Origin: PFJX01 sp031426735
GTDB lineage: Bacteria; Pseudomonadota; Gammaproteobacteria; Burkholderiales; Thiobacillaceae
Assembly (NCBI GenBank): GCA_031426735.1
Contig: JASJPK010000113.1
Coordinates: 1 to 28,493, forward strand
DNA length: 28,493 nucleotides
Direction: 5' to 3'
Of the stretch, positions 8,778 through 17,617 are shown piece by piece (the first letter of the stretch is position 1; each line of letters starts with the position of its first letter). The notes beneath the pieces are model-generated. The model was not told where the DNA came from and did no database searches. It saw nothing but the letters and a program-made list of their open reading frames with translations. Made by a program: the position numbers and the translations under genes.

Positions 8778-10220
8778 ATGGACTATTTACCGATTTTCAT
8801 GGACCTGCGCGGCCGCAACGGTCTGGTTGTCGGCGGCGGTGATGCCGCTGCGCGCAAAGCCAGCCTGATGTTGAGTGCCGGAGCCTGGGTGACCGCGGTT
8901 TCGCCGGACGCGTTGAGCGACGCGTTCAACGAACTGGCCAACACGGATCGTTTGATACATCGTCGCGAAAGCTTCGTGTCGGCCCATCTGGATGGCATGG
9001 ATCTGGTGTTCGCCGCCAGTGACGACGCGCAACTCGACAGCCGGGTTCACGATGCTGCGCGGGCGCGCCATCTGCCGGTCAATGTGGTCGACCGGCCGAA
9101 GCAGTGCGGCTTCATCATGCCCTCGATCATCGACCGCTCGCCGGTCATGGTGGCGGTGTCCAGCGGCGGTGAAGCGCCGGTGCTGTCACGCTTGTTGCGC
9201 GCACGCCTGGAGACCTTGATTCCGGCAGCGTACGGTCGTCTTGCCGCACTGGCCGGGCGATTCAAGACACAAGTGCGGGAAAAGCTGACTACCACCGAGG
9301 CGCGCCGCAAGTTCTGGGAAAAAGCCCTGTTGTCGCCGATTTCCGAAATGGTTTTTTCCGGTCGCGAACAGGAAGCCGAGGCCAGTCTCACCGCCATGCT
9401 GGCCGATACCGGCAAGTCTCCCGCCACCGGCGAGGTCTATCTGGTCGGCGCCGGTCCGGGCAATCCCGACTTGCTGACGTTCCGCGCCCTGCGTCTGATG
9501 CAGCAGGCCGACGTCGTGGTGTACGACCGCCTGGTGTCGCCGCCGATACTCGACATGTGCCGGCGCGATGCCGACCGTCTCTATGTCGGCAAAGAGCGCG
9601 ACAACCATGCCGTGCCGCAAGATGAAATCAATATGGTGCTGGTGCGTCTGGCCAAGGAAGGAAAGCGGGTGTTGCGGCTGAAAGGCGGCGACCCATTCAT
9701 CTTCGGGCGCGGCGGCGAAGAGATCGAAACGCTGCGCGAACATGGCGTGCCGTTCCAGGTCGTGCCGGCGGTGACCGCCGCCGCTGGAGTCGCCGCGTAT
9801 GCCGGCATTCCGCTGACGCACCGCGATCATGCCCAGGCGCTGATCCTGGTCACCGGCCATCTCAAGGATGGCACGATGGACCTGGATTGGGACATGCTCT
9901 GCCGTCCCGCCCAAACCATTGTGATCTACATGGGGCTGAAGGGCCTGGTCACGCTGTGCGACGAAATGAAGAAGCACGGCATGCCGGGCTCCACCCCCGC
10001 CGCCATCGTGCAGCAGGGCACCACGCTTAATCAGAAAGTCGTGACCGGCACGCTCGACACCCTGCCGGCGCAGGCCGCGCAGGCCGAGCTGAAACCGCCG
10101 ACCCTGATCATCGTCGGCAGCGTGGTCAGCCTGCATGCCAAGCTGAACTGGTTCCATCCGGAACCGGCCGTGGACGATCATTGGCACACGCCACTGGATA
10201 AACCGGCCAGTCTGGGTTAG
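8778..10220 (+). CDS. cysG: Siroheme synthase CysG (multifunctional)
   Basis: CysG converts uroporphyrinogen III to siroheme, the cofactor of DsrAB. The N-terminal precorrin-2 dehydrogenase/ferrochelatase half starts MDYLPIFMDLRGR followed by the NAD-binding VVGGGDAAARKA. The C-terminal half is a uroporphyrinogen III methyltransferase with VGAGPGNPDLLTFRAL, VVYDRLV and LRLKGGDPFIFGRGGEE. The 480 residues slightly exceed the usual roughly 460. I chose ATG 8778 because homology to E. coli CysG begins there; earlier in-frame starts add residues unlike the family. It lies 101 bases after dsrR. In A. vinosum the gene after dsrR is dsrS, so cysG here extends the locus by cofactor supply. Confidence 0.95.
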   Translation: MDYLPIFMDLRGRNGLVVGGGDAAARKASLMLSAGAWVTAVSPDALSDAFNELANTDRLIHRRESFVSAHLDGMDLVFAASDDAQLDSRVHDAARARHLPVNVVDRPKQCGFIMPSIIDRSPVMVAVSSGGEAPVLSRLLRARLETLIPAAYGRLAALAGRFKTQVREKLTTTEARRKFWEKALLSPISEMVFSGREQEAEASLTAMLADTGKSPATGEVYLVGAGPGNPDLLTFRALRLMQQADVVVYDRLVSPPILDMCRRDADRLYVGKERDNHAVPQDEINMVLVRLAKEGKRVLRLKGGDPFIFGRGGEEIETLREHGVPFQVVPAVTAAAGVAAYAGIPLTHRDHAQALILVTGHLKDGTMDLDWDMLCRPAQTIVIYMGLKGLVTLCDEMKKHGMPGSTPAAIVQQGTTLNQKVVTGTLDTLPAQAAQAELKPPTLIIVGSVVSLHAKLNWFHPEPAVDDHWHTPLDKPASLG

Positions 10221-10223
10221 CCC

Positions 10224-10259
10224 CGTAGGATGGGCACGCTGCGCTTTGCCCATCCTACG
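10224..10259. repeat. REP-like palindrome / bidirectional terminator
   Basis: A perfect 13-base inverted repeat (CGTAGGATGGGCA at 10224-10236, TGCCCATCCTACG at 10247-10259) flanks a ten-base loop that contains GCTGCGC. It sits between the convergent ends of cysG and the acetyltransferase gene, just three bases after the cysG stop. From memory, close variants of the GTAGGATGGGCA motif occur as dispersed repeats in many beta- and gammaproteobacterial genomes. It could serve as a terminator for both genes. Confidence 0.75.
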
Positions 10260-10264
10260 ACTGA

Positions 10265-12943
10265 CTACAGCACTCGCGAGATCATCCGCACCGAGTCATC
10301 CTCCGGATGCGCTTCCACCTTGAAGCCGAGTCCGCTGCACAACTTCAGCATGCGTGTGTTGGTTTTCAGAACCTCGCCTTCGATGGTGCGCAAACCCTTG
10401 GTGCGGGCCAGATCCATCAGCACATCCATCAGCTTGTGGCCGATGCCCTGATGCTGCCAATGGTCGTCGACCACCAGCGCGAATTCGCATGAAGTCCCAT
10501 CCGGGTTGACGGCATAGCGCGCCACGCCGAGTTCGACCTGCTTGCCATCCTGTTCCGTCACCACCAACAGCGCCATTTCGCGGTCGTAGTCGATCTGGGT
10601 CAAGCGCACCAGCATGCTGGCGGAAAGCTCCTGTACCGCATCCATGTAACGGAAGTACTTGGTTTCGGAGGACAGGCCGCGCACGAATGTCTGGGTCATT
10701 TCCGCATCTTCCGGCCGGATCGGGCGAATCGTGACATCGGCCCCATTCGGCAATTGCCAATGCGTCAGCAGGTGCGCCGGGTAGGGGTGGATCGCCATAT
10801 GGCTGTAGCGGTCGGCAGCCGGCGGACGCGGCCGGATGATGATGCGGGCATCGGCGGCAAGGGCGCCGTGCTCATCGACCAGCAGCGGGTTGATGTCGAG
10901 TTCTTCCAGCCAGGGCAGGGCGCAGACCATTTCCGACACGCGCAGCAGAATCCTTTCCAGCGCCTCGATATTCGCCGGCGGGCGGTTGCGGAAGCGGCCA
11001 AGCAATTTGTGCACGCGGGTGCGCTTGATCAGGTCGTCGGCCAGGTAATGGTTCAGCGGCGGCAAAGCGACGGCGCGGTCCTGCATGGCTTCCACGTCGA
11101 CACCGCCGGCGCCGAACATGATCACCGGCCCGAGCACTGGATCGGTTGCGACCCCGATCAACACCTCGCGCGCGTTCGGACGCGTCACCATCGGTTCAAT
11201 GACGACACCATCCAGTTTGGCATCGGGCTGATGCTTCTTGACCTCGGTCATCATGCCCATGAAGGCGGCGCGCACCGCCTGCCCGCTGGACAAGCCGAGG
11301 CGCACGCCGCCGACATCGGACTTGTGGCTGATCTGCTGCGAGTTGATCTTCATGACGACGGGAAAACCCATCTGCTGCGCCATCAGCATGGCTTCGGTCG
11401 CATCGCGCGCGATCAGGGTCTGCGCCACCGGAATATGAAAAGAAGCCAGCAAGGACTTGGATTCGATTTCGGTCAAGGTATGCCGCCCCTGCGACAGGGC
11501 GCTCTCGACGATCATGCGCGCGCCTTCGACATCCGGTTCTGCCTGCTGTGACAGGGAGGCCGGTGTTTGCATGAGTTGGCGCTGGTTCTCGTAGAACGCG
11601 GACAGGAACGAGAACACCTCCACCGCCGGTTCCGGCGTGGTGAAGTAGGGAATGCCGGCTTCCTTGAACAGCTTGCGTCCGTCGGCGACCTGGCTTTCGC
11701 CCATCCAGCAGGTCAGCACCGGCTTGTTCGATTGCTTCGCCACATCGACCACCGCCTGCGCGGCTTCGGTCGGCTTGGTCATCGCCTGCGGCGTCAACAT
11801 GGCCAGCACCCCGTCGACACCGGGATCGTCCAGACAGGCGGCCAACGCGGCTTGATAGCGCGCAGCGCCGGCGTCGCCGATGATGTCGACCGGATTGCCG
11901 TGCGACCAGGTCGGCGGCAGCGCCTGATTCAGTTTTTCCAGCGTCGCTTCGGACAATTCGGCCAGATTGATGCCGACATCGATGGCCAGATCGGTCGCCA
12001 TGACGCCAGGGCCGCCGCCGTTGGTGACGATGGCGAGACGGTTGCCGACCGGCTTGATGTGGGTCGATAGCGCGCGTGCGCAGGCGAACAGTTGCATGAT
12101 CGTCTTCACCCGCACCACGCCGGCGCGCCGCACCAGCGCATCGAACACCGCATCGGAGCCGGCCAGCGCGCCGGTGTGCGACTGCGCCGCCTTCGAGCCG
12201 GCCTCATGCCGGCCGACCTTGATCATGACGATGGGCTTCAGGCGCGAGACATTGCGCAGCGCGCTCATGAAGCGGCGGGCGTCGCGGATGCCCTCGATAT
12301 ACAGCAGGATGCCTTTGGTCTGCGGGTCATACGCCAGGTAATCGAGGATTTCGCCGAAATCGAGATCGGCCGAAGCGCCGGTCGAAATCACGCTGGAAAA
12401 GCCGATGCCGTTGGATTCCGCCCAGTCCAGCATGGCGGTGCAAAGCGCGCCGGATTGCGAGACCAGGGCCAGATCGCCGGGCAGCGCGGTGCCCAATGCG
12501 AAGGTCGCATTCAGGCCGATGGAGGGGCGCTGGATGCCGAGGCAATTGGGACCGATGAAACGGATGCCATGCTTCTGCGCCATGCTGGAAATGGCTTCTT
12601 CCAGTGCAATGCCTTTCGGACCGATCTCGCGGAACCCGGCCGACAGCACCACGGCATTGCGCACGCCGCGTTTGCCGCAGTCGGCCATGATTTGCGCGAC
12701 GGTCGGCGCCGGCGTCGCGATGATCGCCAGATCCGGCGTTTCCGGCAGGTCGCTGGCGTAGGCATAGCATTTTTCGCCGAGCAAGGTGTCGTACTTCGGG
12801 TTCACCGGGAAGACTTGGCCGGTGTAGCCGGACTTGCGCAAGTTGGCGTAAATCACGCCGGCAACGGAATCTTCGCGGGCGCTGGCGCCAAACACGGCGA
12901 CGGAACGAGGTGACAGCAGGGGGTGCAGATAATGGCTGGACAT
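10265..12943 (-). CDS. PatZ/Pka-like GNAT acetyltransferase fused to ADP-forming acyl-CoA synthetase
   Basis: An 892-residue multidomain protein. The N-terminal part is a CoA-binding domain (SVAVFGASAREDS near residue 14), followed by a succinyl-CoA-ligase-like domain, an ATP-grasp domain (around residues 480-700, KINSQQISHKSDVGGVRLGL) and a C-terminal GNAT domain (from about residue 735) with the acetyl-CoA loop HQGIGHKL. This layout is that of the protein lysine acetyltransferases PatZ/Pka, which modify acetyl-CoA synthetase and other enzymes. The synthetase part keeps a histidine at residue 256 in SHTGALAG, the place of the phosphorylated catalytic histidine of ADP-forming acetyl-CoA synthetases. 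As I recall, E. coli PatZ lacks it. The protein may therefore still make acyl-CoA. It is divergent from the deacetylase-family gene at 13069. Confidence 0.9.
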   Translation of the reverse strand: MSSHYLHPLLSPRSVAVFGASAREDSVAGVIYANLRKSGYTGQVFPVNPKYDTLLGEKCYAYASDLPETPDLAIIATPAPTVAQIMADCGKRGVRNAVVLSAGFREIGPKGIALEEAISSMAQKHGIRFIGPNCLGIQRPSIGLNATFALGTALPGDLALVSQSGALCTAMLDWAESNGIGFSSVISTGASADLDFGEILDYLAYDPQTKGILLYIEGIRDARRFMSALRNVSRLKPIVMIKVGRHEAGSKAAQSHTGALAGSDAVFDALVRRAGVVRVKTIMQLFACARALSTHIKPVGNRLAIVTNGGGPGVMATDLAIDVGINLAELSEATLEKLNQALPPTWSHGNPVDIIGDAGAARYQAALAACLDDPGVDGVLAMLTPQAMTKPTEAAQAVVDVAKQSNKPVLTCWMGESQVADGRKLFKEAGIPYFTTPEPAVEVFSFLSAFYENQRQLMQTPASLSQQAEPDVEGARMIVESALSQGRHTLTEIESKSLLASFHIPVAQTLIARDATEAMLMAQQMGFPVVMKINSQQISHKSDVGGVRLGLSSGQAVRAAFMGMMTEVKKHQPDAKLDGVVIEPMVTRPNAREVLIGVATDPVLGPVIMFGAGGVDVEAMQDRAVALPPLNHYLADDLIKRTRVHKLLGRFRNRPPANIEALERILLRVSEMVCALPWLEELDINPLLVDEHGALAADARIIIRPRPPAADRYSHMAIHPYPAHLLTHWQLPNGADVTIRPIRPEDAEMTQTFVRGLSSETKYFRYMDAVQELSASMLVRLTQIDYDREMALLVVTEQDGKQVELGVARYAVNPDGTSCEFALVVDDHWQHQGIGHKLMDVLMDLARTKGLRTIEGEVLKTNTRMLKLCSGLGFKVEAHPEDDSVRMISRVL

Positions 12944-13014
12944 TTATCGCTTTCGGAGAGCTGTTGATGATGCAAGTTTCGGTGGATTCCAGGGGCGATG
13001 CTAAGCCACAACGG

Positions 13015-13044
13015 GTTACAGTTCCATGTAGCCAAACGTATAGT
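13015..13044 (+). promoter_or_regulatory. Possible sigma-70 promoter for the deacetylase gene
   Basis: A GTTACA hexamer (13015-13020) is followed after 18 bases by TATAGT (13039-13044), a plausible -35/-10 pair that would start transcription near 13051 and leave a short leader before ATG 13069. It lies in the 125-base gap between two divergent genes. The matches are moderate (four and five of six to consensus). Confidence 0.35.
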
Positions 13045-13068
13045 GAAGATTGATTTTTGCAGCGCACC

Positions 13069-13998
13069 ATGACTATGCATACTGCCTACATTTCGCACGC
13101 CGAATGCCTGAAACACGACATGGGCCATGCGCATCCGGAAAGTCCGGCCCGGATTCGCGCCATCGAAGATCGATTGCATGCCGCGCGCCTGTTCGATTAC
13201 CTGCTTCACTACGATGCACCGTTGGCGCACCGCAGCCAGTTGCTGCGCGTGCACGACACGGCCTACATCGATGCCGTCGAAGCCGCCTCGCCCTATGAAG
13301 GCATCCACGAGCTGGATCATGACACCGCGATGAACCCGCACAGCCTCGAAGCCGCCTATCGCGCGGCCGGCGGCGCCGTGATGGCGGTGGACCGGGTCAT
13401 GCGCGGCGAAGTCGGCAACGCCTTCGTCGTCTGCCGCCCGCCCGGCCACCATGCCACGCGCAACCGGGCCATGGGCTTTTGCATCTTCAACAACGTCGCC
13501 ATCGCCGCCGCGCATGCGGTCGCCGCGTATGGCCTGGCGCGCGTGGCCATCGTCGATTTCGACGTACATCACGGCAACGGCACGGAAGACATTTTCAAGG
13601 ACGACGCCCGCGTCATGCTGTGCTCCACGTTCCAGCACCCGTTCTACCCGTTCTGCGGCGCCGACACCGTCAACCCGCACATCGTCAACGTTCCCCTGCC
13701 CGCCGGCACCACCGGCAAACGTTACCGCGAGGCGTTCGCGGCCGAGGTAATGCCGCGCCTGGAAGCCTTCCAGCCGGAGATGCTGTTCTTTTCAGCCGGC
13801 TTTGATGCGCACCGGGAAGACGACATGGGCCAGTTCGGTCTGATGGAATCCGATTACATCTGGATCACCGAACAGGTCATGGGCGTCGCCGCGCGCCACG
13901 CGCAAGGCCGCATCGTTTCCGTGCTGGAAGGCGGCTACGACCTGAGTTCGCTCGGCCGCAGCGTCGCGGCGCATATCAAGGTGCTGGCGGATTTGTAA
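13069..13998 (+). CDS. Histone deacetylase family protein (AcuC/class II HDAC-like)
   Basis: A zinc-dependent amidohydrolase of the arginase/deacetylase fold, which removes acetyl groups from lysines, acetylpolyamines or small acetylated compounds. The family hallmarks are present: RPPGHHA with the catalytic histidine pair H127-H128, the zinc motif DFDVHHGNGT with D165 and H167, a second aspartate in SAGFDAH, and the late EGGYDL tyrosine motif. The 309-residue length is typical of bacterial members. ATG 13069 (MTMHTAYISH) fits the usual N-terminus; an upstream TTG at 13057 is possible. It is divergent from a PatZ-like acetyltransferase, suggesting reversal of the same modification, but the true substrate cannot be read from sequence. 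Confidence 0.92.
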   Translation: MTMHTAYISHAECLKHDMGHAHPESPARIRAIEDRLHAARLFDYLLHYDAPLAHRSQLLRVHDTAYIDAVEAASPYEGIHELDHDTAMNPHSLEAAYRAAGGAVMAVDRVMRGEVGNAFVVCRPPGHHATRNRAMGFCIFNNVAIAAAHAVAAYGLARVAIVDFDVHHGNGTEDIFKDDARVMLCSTFQHPFYPFCGADTVNPHIVNVPLPAGTTGKRYREAFAAEVMPRLEAFQPEMLFFSAGFDAHREDDMGQFGLMESDYIWITEQVMGVAARHAQGRIVSVLEGGYDLSSLGRSVAAHIKVLADL

Positions 13999-14477
13999 GG
14001 CGGCCGGCAACCGAGGCCTGAGATGGATGGGCCGCTAATTTCCTGGATTGGCTACGTGTTGTTGCATGCTGGTTTTAGTGCAGGAAGCCGACATGAACAA
14101 CCGCGCAGCTTTCGATATTTCGAAAGTTGGCTACTTGGGGATGTCCTGACATTCGCCAGCTAAGCTGTGAATGCCAGCCGTTGCAGACGGTCACCCGTTC
14201 GTGAAAGCCGCCTTCTGAATGACTGCTGTACTTCGGAACCTGCCTGATATCCAACTCACACAACTCGGCCAGAATTGTCAGTGGCGTGGTGTAGTTGAAT
14301 GACCGGTGTCATGCAGGGTGCGGGCATTGAAGCGGTAAGCCCTAATATCGACACTGGTTTGGGGGGGGCGAGTCTGATTGGTAATTTGGGTTGGCAGAGG
14401 CAATGGTCTGACCAGGATCGGCCGGACCTTAGAGGGGATGTTGAGCCGTTCAAGCTGTCGGCCGGTTAGGAACCGAC
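13999..14477. other. About 480 bases without a supportable gene
   Basis: Between the deacetylase-family gene and the macB-like permease I see only short frames on both strands, none with a recognisable domain, good start or ribosome site. The stretch contains a near-palindromic TTTCGATATTTCGAAA (about 14110-14125) and an eight-G run at 14362-14369. It may be decayed coding or repeat DNA. No terminator hairpin was evident at the end of the minus-strand operon. Confidence 0.5.
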
Positions 14478-15695
14478 TCACTCATATCTCAGCGCGACAA
14501 TGGGGTCCAGACTTGCGGCCTTTCTTGCAGGCATGTAACCGAAGACCACGCCGATCACCGCCGAGAAAGCGAAGGCAAGGATATTGACGCCTGGATTGAA
14601 CAGGAAGGGCATGTTCATCAGACTGGTAAGTGACAGGCAAGCGAGAAAGGCCAGCGCAATGCCGACCAGGCCCCCGAGGGCCGACAGCACAACGGCTTCG
14701 ATCAGGAATTGCAGCAGCACTTCGTGCTCCAGTGCGCCGATCGCCAGTCGGATGCCGATTTCTCGCGTCCTTTCGGTGACCGAGACCAGCATGATGTTCA
14801 TGATGCCAATGCCGCCAACCAGGAGGCTCACGGCAGCCACCGCCCCAAGCAGGCCCGTCATGGTGCGGACAGCACCGGAAAGCGTTTCGGCAATCTGCTT
14901 GGTATCCATGACGTTGAAGTCATCGTCCTCATTGTCGGCCAGCTTGCGGCGCTCCCGCATCAGGCGGCGAATTTGTTCCATGACTTGACTGCTGTTGGCA
15001 CCATCCCGCATCGACAGCATGATTGTGGACACATCCTGATTGCCGGCCAGCCTTCTCTGTACGGTACTGATCGGCATCAGCACCATGTCATCCTGATCCT
15101 GCCCCATCGCACCCTGGCCCTTGGCGGCCAACAGGCCGACGATCTCGCAGGCGAAGTTCTTCACCCGCAGTTCGCTACCGAGCGGAGAACCACTGCCGAA
15201 GAGCTGCTTGCGCACCGTATTGCCGACCACGCAGACCGACTTGCCGACGGTTTCCTCGTCCGCCTCGAACATCCGCCCGGCAGCGAGTTTCCAGTTACCG
15301 GCAACAAAGTAGGCATTGGTCGTGCCATTGACCTGGGAAGACCAGTTCCGACTCGCCGCAACCAGCGTCACCCGGCTGCCGACGACCGGAGCGACCGCCT
15401 TCAGCGACGGTATCTGTTGCCGGATGGCCTCCGCATCGGCCAGTTTGAAATTGGCCGCGCCGGCACTGTCGCGTCCGGGCCCGAGTTGCTGTCCAGGTCG
15501 GAGCATGAGCAGATTGCTGCCCAGACTGGAAATCTGGTCGGAGACCATGCGCGTCGCGCCATTGCCCAAGGTCACCATGGTGACCACGGCGGCGACGCCA
15601 ATGACGATACCCAGGACGGTGAGGAAGGAGCGCATCGCATTGCGACGAATGGCACGCAGGGCAAGCAGCAAAGCGTTCAGGACCATCTGATTCAT
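14478..15695 (-). CDS. MacB-like ABC transporter permease
   Basis: A MacB/FtsX-family permease that, with the ATPase and adaptor encoded upstream, drives tripartite export of macrolides, peptides or other envelope substrates. The 405-residue protein has the standard layout: one N-terminal membrane helix (FLTVLGIVIGVAAVVTMVTL), a large periplasmic domain (about residues 50-270), then three C-terminal helices, with the signature SVTERTREIGIRLAIGA between the second and third. It ends with the family-typical DPIVALRYE. Unlike E. coli MacB, the ATPase is a separate protein. Its ATG overlaps the ATPase stop by four bases. Substrate unknown. Confidence 0.93.
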   Translation of the reverse strand: MNQMVLNALLLALRAIRRNAMRSFLTVLGIVIGVAAVVTMVTLGNGATRMVSDQISSLGSNLLMLRPGQQLGPGRDSAGAANFKLADAEAIRQQIPSLKAVAPVVGSRVTLVAASRNWSSQVNGTTNAYFVAGNWKLAAGRMFEADEETVGKSVCVVGNTVRKQLFGSGSPLGSELRVKNFACEIVGLLAAKGQGAMGQDQDDMVLMPISTVQRRLAGNQDVSTIMLSMRDGANSSQVMEQIRRLMRERRKLADNEDDDFNVMDTKQIAETLSGAVRTMTGLLGAVAAVSLLVGGIGIMNIMLVSVTERTREIGIRLAIGALEHEVLLQFLIEAVVLSALGGLVGIALAFLACLSLTSLMNMPFLFNPGVNILAFAFSAVIGVVFGYMPARKAASLDPIVALRYE

Positions 15696-16399
15696 GTGGA
15701 CATCTTCGCGCTGTCGATTTCGATATGGCCATCGACGAAACGGACGATACGGCTTGCATATCCCGCCATTTCCGGCTCATGGGTCACCATGATGATGGTG
15801 ATGCCCTGCTCACGGTTGAGAGAGACCAAGAGCTCCATGATGTCGTGGCCACGCTTGCTGTCGAGGTTGCCGGTCGGCTCGTCGGCCAGGAGCACAAGGG
15901 GGCGGGTGACGATGGCGCGGGCAATGGCCACCCGCTGCTGCTGTCCGCCCGAGAGTTCGGCGGGCGTGTGGTGTTCCCAGCCCGCCAGACCGACTTGCGA
16001 AAGCGCCTTGTGCGAGGCTGCATGGCGCTCATGCGCCTCTTCGCCGCGGTAGAGCAGCGGCAACTCGACGTTCTCCTGCGCGGAAGTCCGTGACAGCAGG
16101 TTGAAGCCCTGGAAGACAAAACCCAGGTAATGCCGGCGCAGCAGCGCACGCTGGTTGCGGTTGAGTTCATGCACGGGGATATTGCGGAACCGGTATTGAC
16201 CCGCGGTCGGCGCGTCGAGGCAGCCCAGGATGTTCAGGGCCGTGGATTTTCCCGACCCACTCGGGCCCATGATGGCCAGGAATTCGCCGGCGGCGATGTC
16301 CAGATCGACCCCCCGCAGGGCCTGAAAGGCCGCCGTACCCGTGCCGTAGGTCTTGGCGACCCCGCGCAGGGAAATCAGCGGGGTGGCCGCATCGGTCAC
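15692..16399 (-). CDS. MacB-like ABC transporter ATPase
   Basis: A 235-residue LolD/MacB-type nucleotide-binding subunit. The Walker A motif GPSGSGKST lies at residues 45-53, the signature is LSGGQQQRVAIARA, and Walker B is VLLADEPTGNLD with the usual H-loop MVTHEPEMAGYA. I chose the GTG at 16399 because it overlaps the adaptor stop as GTGA and gives the family-typical N-terminus; the frame extends further upstream but only as a shadow of the adaptor gene. It powers the permease encoded next. Confidence 0.94.
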   Translation of the reverse strand: MTDAATPLISLRGVAKTYGTGTAAFQALRGVDLDIAAGEFLAIMGPSGSGKSTALNILGCLDAPTAGQYRFRNIPVHELNRNQRALLRRHYLGFVFQGFNLLSRTSAQENVELPLLYRGEEAHERHAASHKALSQVGLAGWEHHTPAELSGGQQQRVAIARAIVTRPLVLLADEPTGNLDSKRGHDIMELLVSLNREQGITIIMVTHEPEMAGYASRIVRFVDGHIEIDSAKMST

Positions 16400-17607
16400 G
16401 TCCCGGTTTCCTGATATTCGACGATCACGGGGGTGCCCGGTTTCAATTCGCCGGCGACGATCTCGGTCTGACCGCCGTTGCTGGCTCCGGTCTTCACCGG
16501 CACCGACTCCGGCTGACCCTCCTTCAGAATCCACAGCTGCGACTCGCCGGGCTTGGTCGTCTGCCGCTGGCTGTTTTGCATCGGCGGACGCGGTAGCAAA
16601 CGCGAAACAATCCCCCCGGAGGGCGGCGCCGACATGGCCGGGGGCGTGAAGCGCAGCGCCGCGTTGGGAACCAGCAGGACGTTTTCGCGTTGTGCCGTGA
16701 CGATACGTGCCGTGGCCGTCATGCCCGGCCGCAAGGCCAGGTCGTCATTGGCGACCGTCAGGATGGTCTTGTAGGTCACGACGTTGTCGGTGATGGTCGA
16801 ACCGATGCCGACGCGCCGCAGGGTTGCCGGAAAGCTTCGGCCCGGCCAAGCGGCGACGGTAAAGCTTGCCGCCTGACCCAGCTTGACGCTGCCGACATCG
16901 GCCTCATCCACCTTCACCTGCAATTCCATCCTTGTGAGATCTTCCGCGATTGTGAACAGCACCGGGGTCGACATGGCGGCGACGACGGTCTGGCCCGGCT
17001 CGACCTTGCGGGCCAAGATATGGCCATTGATGGGCGAGCGTATGGTCGCCTTGACGATGTTTGTTTCATCGGATTTGAGGGTGGCTAGCGCGCTGGCTTC
17101 GTTCGCCTGGGCGCGCAGCAGGGAGGCTTCTGCGGTTTCCAGTTCGCTCGCCGAGGGCACCTTGCCGCCCGAGAGTTCCGCGACGTGGCGCAGCCGGTTG
17201 AGATTGGCCCGCGCTTCGGTCACCGTTGCATTCATCTGGGCAACCGTGGCGCGTGACTTGACGACCGCATCCCCCAGCTTCGACGTATCCAGGCGCGCCA
17301 GCACCTGACCTTTGGTGACACGGTCGTTGTCATTGACTAGCACTTCCGTCAACGTCCCCGACAGCTCGCTACCCACCTCCACCGAGCGGGTGGGCTGCAG
17401 CGTCCCGCTTGCCGTGATGCTGACCACCAGATTGCCGATCTCGGCCTTTTCCGTCAGGAACCGACCTGGCTGAGTCCCGCCTGCCGGGAGGATCAGGAGA
17501 AGGGCTGCAAGCAGCAGGGCCACGCCAATGAAAATCCAGAGCCATCGGCGTGAGAGGAAGGAAGGCCTGCCGGCAGCGAGAAAGTCGGGGATGGCGTCAG
17601 TATTCAC
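16396..17607 (-). CDS. MacA-like periplasmic adaptor (membrane fusion protein)
   Basis: A 403-residue HlyD/RND-type adaptor linking the inner-membrane MacB-like pump to the outer-membrane channel. After a short cytoplasmic tail there is a membrane anchor (WLWIFIGVALLLAALLLIL), then the biotinyl-lipoyl half motif beginning SVEVGSELSGTLTEVLV, a helical hairpin (MNATVTEARANLNRLRH region), the second lipoyl half (IRSPINGHILARKVEPGQTV) and beta-barrel domains. The GTG at 17607 has GAAGG about seven bases upstream and lies ten bases after the outer-membrane gene; ATG 17634 is an alternative that would overlap that gene by 17 bases. It is the only junction of the operon without a definite 4-base overlap. 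Confidence 0.92.
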   Translation of the reverse strand: MNTDAIPDFLAAGRPSFLSRRWLWIFIGVALLLAALLLILPAGGTQPGRFLTEKAEIGNLVVSITASGTLQPTRSVEVGSELSGTLTEVLVNDNDRVTKGQVLARLDTSKLGDAVVKSRATVAQMNATVTEARANLNRLRHVAELSGGKVPSASELETAEASLLRAQANEASALATLKSDETNIVKATIRSPINGHILARKVEPGQTVVAAMSTPVLFTIAEDLTRMELQVKVDEADVGSVKLGQAASFTVAAWPGRSFPATLRRVGIGSTITDNVVTYKTILTVANDDLALRPGMTATARIVTAQRENVLLVPNAALRFTPPAMSAPPSGGIVSRLLPRPPMQNSQRQTTKPGESQLWILKEGQPESVPVKTGASNGGQTEIVAGELKPGTPVIVEYQETGT

Positions 17608-17617
17608 GAGCGCGCCT

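Noticed and set aside
14362..14369. Eight-G run as a phase-variation tract
   Set aside because: It is not inside or directly before a credible gene, so no phase-variable product can be proposed.
14709..16052. A 447-codon plus-strand frame opposite the macB-like genes
   Set aside because: It spans two well-supported minus-strand genes and its translation is low in hydrophobic structure and rich in His/Arg/Gln, typical of an antisense shadow.
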